The notes: generated by a model from the letters alone, not told the origin. A stretch of DNA of 8,684 bases from Candidatus Thorarchaeota archaeon (GCA_030642465.1 DAOWNS010000061.1:1-8684); one strand, 5' to 3'; counted from the first letter of the stretch, positions 1 to 5,737 are shown. Translations and numbers: made by a program.

Positions 1-10
1 GGGCTGCCAA

Positions 11-84
11 GCGGCCATGGTCTAGTTTGGTTAGGATGGAAGCTTCCCAAGCTTCTGGCCCGGGTTCAAATCCCGGTGGCCGCA
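11..84 (+). tRNA. tRNA-Gly, anticodon CCC
   Basis: A full cloverleaf can be folded by hand. The acceptor stem pairs 11-17 (GCGGCCA) with 77-83 (TGGCCGC), with discriminator A84. The D stem is 20-23 with 34-37, including G-T wobbles, around an AG...GG loop. The anticodon stem is 39-43 with 51-55 (GAAGC/GCTTC) around the seven-base loop TTCCCAA, which places anticodon CCC at 46-48 and so reads glycine codon GGG. The T stem is 60-64 with 72-76 (CCGGG/CCCGG) around TTCAAAT. No 3' CCA is encoded, so it must be added after transcription. No intron is seen in the anticodon loop. Only ten bases precede it, so its promoter lies outside the window. Confidence 0.96.
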
Positions 85-87
85 CAC

Positions 88-91
88 TTTT
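88..91 (+). terminator. short T-tract after tRNA-Gly
   Basis: Four T residues begin four bases after the tRNA discriminator base. Archaeal RNA polymerase often stops at short T-tracts, so this is a plausible 3' end for the tRNA transcript. It is short and could be chance. Confidence 0.3.
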
Positions 92-163
92 GTTCCTATA
101 TTTCATGCTAGATATGTTATCATGTACAAATGCCATGTTATGCTCCTGCAGTCAAGTTTAAGG

Positions 164-183
164 GCATTGCGATGAATCAATGC
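164..183. repeat. inverted repeat GCATTG/CAATGC
   Basis: GCATTG (164-169) and CAATGC (178-183) are exact reverse complements around an eight-base loop. In RNA, two more G-U pairs could extend the stem outward. There is no T-tract behind it, so it does not look like a terminator. It may be chance or a small protein-binding site. Confidence 0.35.
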
Positions 184-269
184 TTGGCGAGTGATGATTG
201 CTATGACCCCGATGAGTCAAACATGACGATGATATGGATCTTGAGTGAGGAGCTCGCCACAATTACTTT

Positions 270-284
270 CGGCAGCCTCTGCCG
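270..284. repeat. GC-rich hairpin upstream of orc1/cdc6
   Basis: CGGCAG (270-275) and CTGCCG (279-284) are perfect reverse complements separated by only CCT. As DNA this is a compact operator-like palindrome. As RNA it is a stable six-pair stem with a three-base loop. It ends 67 bases before the initiator start and just upstream of the TATA-like elements. Confidence 0.5.
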
Positions 285-317
285 TCAGTGTACATTTAAT
301 CGCACACTGCACGTAAT

Positions 318-327
318 CCTTTTATGC
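318..327 (+). promoter_or_regulatory. candidate TATA box for orc1/cdc6
   Basis: CCTTTTATGC is an archaeal TATA-like element centred about 28 bases before the ATG at 352, which would give a nearly leaderless transcript. A second candidate, TACATTTAAT at 291-300, would start transcription near 324. That would leave a short leader containing a weak Shine-Dalgarno-like AGTGAG at 335-340. The sequence alone does not decide between them. Confidence 0.3.
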
Positions 328-351
328 ATCCATAAGTGAGCAAACAATGAG

Positions 352-1545
352 ATGCCCCACGATTATGTCGAAGAAGAACTGGGTCGGCGCAGTGTGTTCA
401 AGTCAGAACAATTTCTATCCATCGACTATGTTCCTGAAGCTCTTCCACATCGAGAACTAGAACTAAGGACTTTAGCACAGAGCTTCAAGACACTCATAAC
501 AACTCCAGGACGCACCAGTCAGCGATTCATAATTGAAGGTCCAGTCGGGACAGGCAAGACTGCGGTTGCTAAGCGTTTCACAGAACAAATGGTTCAAGCT
601 GCCGAAAGACGCGGAATTCATCTGCATAAACTTCACATCAACTGCAGGATTAACAAGAGCGAGTATCTAGTATATTTGCGAATGCTAAGAGAATTCAAAC
701 CGAAATTCCCCCGGCGAGGCCACTCGCCTGAAGAACTTCTGCAGATGTTAGTAGAAGTCCTAGATGTGGAGGACCGCTATCTACTCTTGATTCTAGACGA
801 ACTTGACTATTTCATCAATCAGAGGGGCGGTAACATTCTATATGACCTTACACGCTTGATGGATGATCGATTGAACGCACCACAACGACTTTCCATGATT
901 GCAGTGGGGCGAAACATCCCACTCGATGGGGACGTCCTAGATTCAAGCATTTTGAGCACACTTCAGCGTAATCTTATGCGGTTCGAGAGATACAGTTCAG
1001 AGGCTCTCTACGCGATTCTAGAAGATAGAGTAAAGATTGCTTTCGAGAATGACGCAATAATGGATGAAACACTTCAGGTTATTTCTGACATCGCATCAGA
1101 GCATGGAGATGCCAGATACGCCATCGAATTACTGTGGCGAGCAGGAAAGCAAGCTGATCGTAACAGAGTCAAAATTGTAATTCCTGACTACGCCCGCCAA
1201 GCAAAGGTCGACACACATCCTGAGCTCCGGAAGGAGATTTTTGCTACACTGCCCATTCACAACAAACTAGTCCTTTTAGCTGCAGCCAGACAACTTAAGG
1301 AAGTTAGGAGTGCCTATGTGACAATGGGGGAAGTTGAAGAGATGTATCGAGCAGTCTGCGAGGAGTATGGCGAAGAGCCACGAGCACACACACAAGTCTG
1401 GGAATGGGTTCAAAATCTTAATGCACATGGCGTATTAGATACAAAGCGATCTGGAGCGGGCCAAAGAGGACAGACCACGCTCATTGGTTTCTCTGACGTG
1501 CCGGCCGAGATGTTAGAACGATTTCTTATGGAACTGCTAAAATAA
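352..1545 (+). CDS. cdc6: Orc1/Cdc6 family replication initiator
   Basis: A 397-residue AAA+ ATPase with the domain order of archaeal Orc1/Cdc6, close to the usual length. Walker A is GPVGTGKT (63-70). INCRINKSEY near 96-105 and GHSPEELL near 123-130 are family signatures. Walker B is LLILDELD with D149/E150, sensor 1 lies at GRN (N188), and sensor 2 is GDARYA (R255). A C-terminal winged helix starts near LPIHNKLVLLAA (300-310) and ends in a GQRGQTT wing. These proteins bind origins and help load MCM. The usual LDPRV..SSL motif reads LDSSILSTL here, so the arginine in it is missing, which suggests a divergent paralog. It is the first gene of a tight unit with the winged-helix gene 20 bases downstream. 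The family call is firm; whether it is an active initiator is uncertain. Confidence 0.95.
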   Translation: MPHDYVEEELGRRSVFKSEQFLSIDYVPEALPHRELELRTLAQSFKTLITTPGRTSQRFIIEGPVGTGKTAVAKRFTEQMVQAAERRGIHLHKLHINCRINKSEYLVYLRMLREFKPKFPRRGHSPEELLQMLVEVLDVEDRYLLLILDELDYFINQRGGNILYDLTRLMDDRLNAPQRLSMIAVGRNIPLDGDVLDSSILSTLQRNLMRFERYSSEALYAILEDRVKIAFENDAIMDETLQVISDIASEHGDARYAIELLWRAGKQADRNRVKIVIPDYARQAKVDTHPELRKEIFATLPIHNKLVLLAAARQLKEVRSAYVTMGEVEEMYRAVCEEYGEEPRAHTQVWEWVQNLNAHGVLDTKRSGAGQRGQTTLIGFSDVPAEMLERFLMELLK

Positions 1546-1555
1546 TCCACAATGT

Positions 1556-1560
1556 GGTGA
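1556..1560 (+). promoter_or_regulatory. Shine-Dalgarno site for the winged-helix gene
   Basis: GGTGA matches the anti-Shine-Dalgarno end of archaeal 16S rRNA and lies five bases before the ATG at 1566. This favours that ATG over the in-frame GTG codons at 1554 and 1557, which overlap the site itself. Confidence 0.55.
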
Positions 1561-1565
1561 CCCCT

Positions 1566-1850
1566 ATGGATTTGCAAACACAGACCAAGATTCCTATTGA
1601 AGAACTATTCTCTTCGAGGGGACGAATCAAGATAATCCGGGAACTTGCAACATCAAGCGAGTTAAACATCACAGAACTGTGCAAACGCGTTGGCCTTAAT
1701 CATAGCTCAACGAAACAACACCTAGAGGTTCTTATGAAAACAGGCCTTATTGAAGAGAAGGTCTTTGGACGAATCAAAATCTACAGATACCGCATCGAGG
1801 ACATGCGTGCCCGTTCTCTTAGGAATCTCATCGATCTGTGGGAATCATAA
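1566..1850 (+). CDS. small winged-helix (ArsR-like) DNA-binding protein
   Basis: A 94-residue protein that is almost entirely one winged helix-turn-helix domain, about residues 17-76. A first helix (RGRIKIIRELA) is followed by NITELCKRVGLNHSSTKQHLEVLMKTGLIEE, which is the typical helix-turn-recognition-helix pattern. A basic wing (KVFGRIKIYRYR) and a short C-terminal helix that may dimerise come after it. There are no cysteine or histidine clusters that would mark a metal sensor. ArsR-like and related archaeal regulators are this size and bind DNA as dimers. The gene lies 20 bases after orc1/cdc6 and 16 before truA, so co-transcription is likely. Regulation of this unit or of the replication cluster is inference. 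The exact family is not recognised. A longer reading starting at GTG 1554 would add only four residues. Confidence 0.8.
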   Translation: MDLQTQTKIPIEELFSSRGRIKIIRELATSSELNITELCKRVGLNHSSTKQHLEVLMKTGLIEEKVFGRIKIYRYRIEDMRARSLRNLIDLWES

Positions 1851-1858
1851 TGGAGTCC

Positions 1859-1862
1859 GGAG
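1859..1862 (+). promoter_or_regulatory. Shine-Dalgarno site for truA
   Basis: GGAG lies four bases before the TTG at 1867. A second GGAG at 1852-1855 is further away. The position of the site supports the TTG codon as the truA start, because no in-frame ATG or GTG lies between the end of the winged-helix gene and the conserved N-terminus. Confidence 0.5.
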
Positions 1863-1866
1863 TCAA

Positions 1867-2697
1867 TTGACCTCTTACATTGGACGACTTTTCTATCTCG
1901 GGGATGAATACCATGGATCCCAGTGGCAACCCGGTCTACGTACAGTTCAGGGCGAACTCATTGATGCCTTGACAGCATGGAGTGGAGAAACCCACTCATC
2001 CTCCACGGTTCAGCTTGCTGGCAGGACTGATAAAGGGGTTCACAGCGTCGGTCAGATAGTGTTAGTTAGGACGGACAAGCGTTTCGATGTTGATAGAATA
2101 AACAAGCACTTGCCAGATGACATCAGATTGTGGGCGTATGCCAAAGCTCCCGAAGATTTCAAACCGCGCTATAGTATATTCATGAGGCATTACAGGTACT
2201 ACCTTGACGCCACCGAACTCAATCTCAACCTTTCCTTGATGAAACGAGCCATGCAACTCCTAACGGGATCACACAATTTCTCGCTATTGTCAAAGCCCGA
2301 TGGAAACCGTGGCACGTCCGCAACAATTCTGAATATGAGCTTGAGGTCAGCAAGCGGGACCCTCACGATTGATGTCTATGGCATTAGTTTTCTCTGGAAA
2401 CTTGTTCGAAAGATAGTTTCCCTATTAACCAAGATTGGAACTGGCGAACTTCATCTGAACGCAGTACGCAAGCTCCTGGAGCAAACCAATGTACTTCCTG
2501 GGGGGATCGCCCCCGCTCCACCAGAGAGTCTTGTTCTGCTGGATGTAGTAGTGCCGATTCGTATGAACGTGAGCAAACACTGCAGAAAAAGGATGCAAAA
2601 GGAACTCGCAAGACGACTTGGTTATCTTCACCGTTCTGCAATGACTCTTTCCGCTCTTACCGAGCGCTTCGACTCCGACCAAAGGCAATACTCTTGA
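1867..2697 (+). CDS. truA: tRNA pseudouridine synthase TruA family
   Basis: A 276-residue protein covering the full TruA fold. The N-terminus YIGRLFYLGDEYHGSQWQ matches the family start (Y-x-G-x-x-F-x-G-x-Q). AGRTDKGVHS at 51-60 carries the catalytic aspartate D55. FKPRYS...RHYRYYL (98-112) is the conserved R..YRY element, and SFLWKLVRKIV and APAPPESLVLLDV are the usual C-terminal motifs. TruA isomerises uridines of the tRNA anticodon stem-loop, typically positions 38-40, without cofactor. I chose the TTG start at 1867 because of GGAG four bases upstream and the match to the family N-terminus. An ATG at 1750 would run 101 bases inside the preceding gene. It is probably co-transcribed with orc1/cdc6 and the winged-helix gene. 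Its last 41 bases overlap the convergent rfcL end. Confidence 0.92.
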   Translation: MTSYIGRLFYLGDEYHGSQWQPGLRTVQGELIDALTAWSGETHSSSTVQLAGRTDKGVHSVGQIVLVRTDKRFDVDRINKHLPDDIRLWAYAKAPEDFKPRYSIFMRHYRYYLDATELNLNLSLMKRAMQLLTGSHNFSLLSKPDGNRGTSATILNMSLRSASGTLTIDVYGISFLWKLVRKIVSLLTKIGTGELHLNAVRKLLEQTNVLPGGIAPAPPESLVLLDVVVPIRMNVSKHCRKRMQKELARRLGYLHRSAMTLSALTERFDSDQRQYS

Positions 2698-3875
2698 TTT
2701 CGAGCCAGCTGGCAAAGGCTTCTTTCAGCTGCGGTTCTTTCTCAAGTATTCTCTCAATTGTATCCTGATGTGTGCGAGCGCCTCTTCTAACAGAAACACC
2801 CGTGAATTTCGCCAGTTTTGTGAGAATCTGCGTCTTTTTCTCCCGCTTTCTATTTCCTTGCCAGACCAGCAGTGGCCAAGTGGGTTCAGCATAATCAACA
2901 TGCCGAAATGGCGATTCCTGTCGACTTGTCGCTACTCCTGCGGAAAGGAAGTCATAGACGTAGGAGAGCAGTTTCCAGTTCTGCTTTCGCATTATTCGTC
3001 CCAGATTAAGGTCTCCGAGAGACAATGCCTCAAATCCCAAGTCCAATTCCTTGGTACTCCTAAGATGGAGGTGCACATTCTGCTCAAGCCATAGCAGTAA
3101 GCTCTCATAATCGACATCAGCCTCGGACACAATTCTCCGTGCTGCAACTGAGTCGGTGGTCATGAAAAGTCGACGAAGTACCTCCTTCACATTGCGCTTG
3201 ATGTCTCGCGAGGGGAGCTCTCCCTCCAGAAGAGATCCCCCCTTCAGGATAACTTCCAAGTCTGATATCGCAGCACGAAGGTCTCCAGCAGAGCGGTCTG
3301 CTATTTCCTCTAGAATCTCATCTTTCACAAGTACTTCTTGACTATCGGCTATCCTCCTCAACACACCCATAACATCACTGGGTTCTAGAGGGCTAAAGAT
3401 GAGCACAAGGGAGTTCTTTCTCAAGTCTTTCAAACGGGGACTATTGGGATCATTTGCTGTCATCAATTGGATGTACAGACTCTTTAATCACGCTCAGTAT
3501 TGCGCCAACTCCACCTCGATCACTTGTTCCAGAAAGCCCATCTACTTCATCGAGCATAATTATCCTCAGGCGTCCATCTAGGGTCTGTTGAGTAGCAGCT
3601 ATCCAAACGGTTGCTTCTATAATCCCCTTGTTGCGCTTATCACTTGCATTGAATTCAACAAGCTCCATGTTTAGGTCGTGGCTCAATGCACAAATGGATG
3701 CTGTCTTTCCTACTCCCGGCGGACCGATAAGGAGTATTGCCCTTTTCCTAGGAATTCTTTTTCTCCAAGATGATATCCACTCTCTTAACGTGTGAATTGT
3801 GTCAGTATTCCCCACAAGCTGCTCTTGGCTTACTGGTCTGTATCTCTCTGGCCAAGGGAGATTTTCATTGCTCAC
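2657..3875 (-). CDS. rfcL: replication factor C large subunit, frame broken
   Basis: Two frames together encode one archaeal RFC large subunit of about 406 residues, within or slightly below the family range. The 5' part (3875-3450, GTG start) has ERYRP, Walker A GPPGVGKT (51-58), FNASDKRN, and Walker B IMLDEVD (D109/E110), up to VIKESVHPI. The 3' part (from about 3466) continues in another frame with LMTANDPNSPR (sensor 1 Asn), GDLRAAISDLE (sensor 2) and the C-terminal collar. The switch lies at 3464-3467. Two extra bases there would give P-I-L-M-T-A-N-D, matching the family pattern P-I-x-M-[ST]-A-N. Sequencing error, real pseudogene, split gene and recoding are all possible; error is the simplest. 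With RFC-S it loads the PCNA clamp at primer ends. It lies 6 bases after rfcS, so one transcript is likely. No C-terminal PCNA-binding (PIP) motif is visible. Confidence 0.85.
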
Positions 3876-3881
3876 GTTCTC

Positions 3882-4826
3882 TCACAGCCCCATAAAGGCA
3901 AGTAATGCAGTCAGCTGAATTTCCCCATCTGCTCCCTCTGATATTCTAAACTCCGCCTCTGCAGTTCTTTCCAGCACATTCATTTTTCGTTGCTCAGGGA
4001 GTTCGGACGATAGTACTTCTCGGTGAATTTGTCGAACCAAATCCACGGGTGAAACGCCCTGATGATACGTTAGGTCTTTCAAGATATCAAGGGCCTCGTG
4101 GTAGCTTTTCTCTTGGGACGCACTCAGCATGCTCCTGATTCTCTCAGGATCAGCACGTCCAGAAATGGCATAGATAACATCGTCGGTGATTTTTTCACCT
4201 GTAGATGATGATGCTTGCAGCAAATTGATTGCAGCCCTCATATCACCATTGGAAAGATAGAGAATCGCATCAACTCCCTCTGTGCTCAGCTTGATTCCTT
4301 CTGCCTTTGCGATATACTTCAGTCTCCCTGATATCGCTTCATCGCTAAGTCGAGCGAACTTGAAGATGGCACATCTTGACTGAATCGGGGGAATTATCCG
4401 GCTTGAGTAGTTGCATAGCAGAATCATTCTGCAGGACGCCGCGTATGATTCCATGGTTCGTCTCAGAGCATGTTGGGCATCCCCAGTCAAATGATCCGCT
4501 TCATCTAATGCAAGAATCCTGAATGGGGCATCACCAGCTGGCATTGCCCTTGCGAAGTTCTTAATCTGATTTCTCACGACATCGATGCCCCTCTCATCAC
4601 TCGCGTTCAATTCCATGAAATTTCGATCGAAAGATTCGCCGAAGAGATCTCTGGCCATTGCTACAACTGCAGTTGTCTTACTAGTCCCTGGGGGGCCTGC
4701 GAATAGGCAGTGAGGTACCGCCTTTGCTTTCACGAATCTGATTAGCCTATCGACCACAGGCTCTTGCCCGATGATATCATTCAGTGTCCTTGGGCGGTAT
4801 TTTTCAGTCCATAAATCGATATCCAT
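3882..4826 (-). CDS. rfcS: replication factor C small subunit
   Basis: A 314-residue clamp-loader ATPase of typical length. It starts with WTEKYRPRTLNDIIGQ, the RFC box II region, followed by Walker A GPPGTSKT (44-51) and ELNASDERGIDVVR. Walker B is ILALDEADHL (D108/E109), sensor 1 is CNYSSRI (N139), the SRC arginine-finger motif is at 150-152 and sensor 2 is GDMRAAINLLQ (R197). The rest forms the helical collar. In archaea several copies assemble with one RFC-L to open PCNA at primer-template junctions. The usual G of GTGKT is Ser49 (codon AGT), a single-base difference from GGT. AGGAAGGG lies 7 bases upstream of the ATG as a Shine-Dalgarno-like site. It is the first gene of the leftward rfcS-rfcL pair and is divergent from gins23. 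Identity is firm. Confidence 0.97.
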   Translation of the reverse strand: MDIDLWTEKYRPRTLNDIIGQEPVVDRLIRFVKAKAVPHCLFAGPPGTSKTTAVVAMARDLFGESFDRNFMELNASDERGIDVVRNQIKNFARAMPAGDAPFRILALDEADHLTGDAQHALRRTMESYAASCRMILLCNYSSRIIPPIQSRCAIFKFARLSDEAISGRLKYIAKAEGIKLSTEGVDAILYLSNGDMRAAINLLQASSSTGEKITDDVIYAISGRADPERIRSMLSASQEKSYHEALDILKDLTYHQGVSPVDLVRQIHREVLSSELPEQRKMNVLERTAEAEFRISEGADGEIQLTALLAFMGL

Positions 4827-4847
4827 TCAACATCCCTTCCTGAATAT

Positions 4848-4860
4848 GAATCTGAGATTC
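4848..4860. repeat. short palindrome in the rfcS leader
   Basis: GAATC (4848-4852) and GATTC (4856-4860) are reverse complements around TGA. The palindrome begins 21 bases upstream of the rfcS start codon. It could be an operator half-site pair or an RNA hairpin in the leader. It is short enough to be chance. Confidence 0.3.
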
Positions 4861-4901
4861 CTGCTTTCCGCAGAGAGGAATGATAAACACATTCTGTACG
4901 A

Positions 4902-4911
4902 CCTTTAAAAG
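4902..4911 (-). promoter_or_regulatory. candidate TATA box for rfcS
   Basis: Read on the minus strand, CTTTTAAAGG is a TATA-like element that would start transcription near 4880, giving a leader of about 55 bases before the ATG at 4826. The core is nearly symmetric, so it could also serve the plus strand. GTTTATC on the minus strand, near 4881-4887, is an alternative that would give a shorter leader. Confidence 0.35.
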
Positions 4912-4929
4912 ATTCACCGGAGAGTCTTT
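4908..4929. repeat. imperfect inverted repeat beside the TATA element
   Basis: AAAGATTC (4908-4915) and GAGTCTTT (4922-4929) pair over eight positions with one T-G wobble and a six-base spacer. The left arm overlaps the TATA-like element at 4902-4911, a position where a dimeric winged-helix regulator could block or steer transcription. No second copy was noticed by eye elsewhere in the window. Confidence 0.35.
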
Positions 4930-5034
4930 GCAATTCTATTACGTTCCAGATGCTTAAGAACTGCGACTTGTCTGACCTCCTCATGCAAACAACCTTCTCT
5001 TTGGTGTATTTCACTGAGCCTTTTCACAGCAATG

Positions 5035-5042
5035 TCTTTATC
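5035..5042 (+). promoter_or_regulatory. candidate TATA box for gins23
   Basis: TCTTTATC would place transcription start near 5066. That is downstream of the ATG at 5051 but about 12 bases before the in-frame ATG at 5078. It is a weak match, and it is the main reason for preferring the later start. Confidence 0.25.
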
Positions 5043-5077
5043 ACATTGCAATGCAAGTTGCTTCTCGTGCAACCATC

Positions 5078-5635
5078 ATGAAGATCCGCAGCGAATCTAC
5101 AGAAGTCATTGACCGCTACAGAATGCTGTTCATGAATGACTCTCGAACATGCACATTCAAGGAACAAACTCCGGAGCTAATAATCGGAGGCCGAAAACTA
5201 GGTTCTTTTCAATCAGGCGAACAGGCAAGTCTACCGAATTGGGTTGTAGAACAATTCGTGACACATGGATTGGCTAACATAGCTCCTGAAGATGCTTACG
5301 AATCATTGAGGCGCCTTCTGAATCTTCATCGAGAGGAGGAAAAGCAGCCTCATAAGCTTCAGACGTTTCATCCGTTTCTGTATGCTGCGCTCAACCGCAA
5401 GATGCATCGACTCCAAGAGGATAAGACCTCAATGGGTCCTCGTAGATACGAGGAAATTGAGAGGATGCAGCGCATGATTCCATTCCTAGTAGAAACTCGT
5501 CTTTCCAAAATAATCCGTGTAGCCAAATCGGGTGCCTATCAGGAAAAGCGGAAGCAGATGACGAATGAAGAACGATGGTTGTGTGAGGAAATCGCAGAGA
5601 TACTCTCTGTTTGGCGCGCAAAAGTAATGGACTAG
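5078..5635 (+). CDS. gins23: GINS complex subunit, Gins23 (Psf2/Psf3) type
   Basis: A 185-residue protein with the B-then-A domain order of Gins23 and eukaryotic Psf2/Psf3. The N-terminal beta domain contains LIIGGRKLGSFQSGEQASLPNWVVEQFVTHGLANI, which follows the Psf2 pattern LIGGDLGPF..G....PLWLA..L. It is followed by a helical domain with REEEKQPHKLQTFHPFLYAALN, then LVETRLSKIIRVAKSG, matching the Psf2 pattern W-x-x-R-x-x-K-x-x-x-x-A. A charged C-terminal helix ends the protein. GINS joins MCM (and a RecJ/Cdc45-like protein) in the replicative helicase. It lies directly upstream of mcm, as known in Sulfolobus, which supports the call. The start is uncertain: in-frame ATGs at 5051, 5078, 5123 and 5132 lack good Shine-Dalgarno sites. 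I prefer 5078 from the promoter position. No Gins51 partner is in the window. Confidence 0.85.
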   Translation: MKIRSESTEVIDRYRMLFMNDSRTCTFKEQTPELIIGGRKLGSFQSGEQASLPNWVVEQFVTHGLANIAPEDAYESLRRLLNLHREEEKQPHKLQTFHPFLYAALNRKMHRLQEDKTSMGPRRYEEIERMQRMIPFLVETRLSKIIRVAKSGAYQEKRKQMTNEERWLCEEIAEILSVWRAKVMD

Positions 5636-5655
5636 GCTCCATGAAATACAGGAGC
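5636..5655. repeat. inverted repeat after gins23
   Basis: GCTCC (5636-5640) and GGAGC (5651-5655) are reverse complements with a ten-base spacer. The repeat begins directly after the gins23 stop codon, and its right arm abuts the mcm TATA-like element. It may be a small operator or chance; no T-tract follows it. Confidence 0.25.
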
Positions 5656-5662
5656 TTAAATA
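5655..5662 (+). promoter_or_regulatory. candidate TATA box for mcm
   Basis: CTTAAATA is a good archaeal TATA-box match, with purine-rich GGAG just upstream where a BRE-like site could lie. It predicts transcription start near 5685, giving a leader of about 60 bases before the mcm ATG at 5747. Thus mcm and hel308 may be transcribed separately from gins23 as well as by read-through. Confidence 0.45.
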
Positions 5663-5733
5663 TGACTCCAATGGACTTTACAATGAGGGTTGAGCAGATG
5701 CTCGGCCGAATCCCCCTTTCATGCAATAACTTT

Positions 5734-5737
5734 GAGG
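5734..5737 (+). promoter_or_regulatory. Shine-Dalgarno site for mcm
   Basis: GAGG lies nine bases before the ATG at 5747. It supports that codon over the TTG at 5690, which would add 19 residues that do not resemble the family N-terminus. Confidence 0.45.

Larger units (their letters stand above)
85..351. other. intergenic region upstream of orc1/cdc6
   Basis: About 270 bases lie between the tRNA and the initiator gene. I see two small inverted repeats (164-183 and 270-284) and two T/A-rich promoter-like elements (about 291-300 and 318-327). A 69-codon open frame at 130-339 has no Shine-Dalgarno match, five cysteines without a recognisable spacing and no family resemblance, so I do not call it a gene. 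I looked for origin recognition boxes (a TCCA..TGGAAAC-like core) because origins often lie beside orc1/cdc6, and found none. Confidence 0.6.
4827..5077. other. divergent regulatory region between rfcS and gins23
   Basis: About 220-250 bases separate the leftward clamp-loader pair from the rightward gins23-mcm-hel308 unit, and they should hold promoters for both directions. I see an AT-rich CCTTTAAAAG at 4902-4911, an imperfect inverted repeat at 4908-4929, a short palindrome at 4848-4860 and a TCTTTATC element at 5035-5042. A 77-codon leftward frame covering 5014-4781 overlaps the rfcS start, resembles no family I know, and is not called. No origin recognition box is evident. Confidence 0.55.

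Noticed and set aside
130..339. 69-codon rightward open frame between the tRNA and orc1/cdc6
   Set aside because: It has no Shine-Dalgarno site and no recognisable family or domain. It also covers both hairpins and the likely promoter of orc1/cdc6.
85..351. Replication origin with origin recognition boxes next to orc1/cdc6
   Set aside because: I found no repeated TCCA..TGGAAAC-like boxes or G-rich tails here or in 4827-5077. Lineage-specific boxes may differ, so a nearby origin is not excluded.
1750..1866. ATG at 1750 as the truA start
   Set aside because: It would overlap the winged-helix gene by 101 bases and add 39 residues unlike any TruA N-terminus. TTG at 1867 has a well-placed GGAG and fits the family.
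2384..2715. Leftward frames inside truA (2384-2641 and 2425-2715)
   Set aside because: They are antisense shadows of a clearly conserved gene and have no recognisable domains.
4781..5014. 77-codon leftward frame upstream of rfcS
   Set aside because: It overlaps the rfcS start out of frame, spans the divergent promoter region and has no family resemblance.
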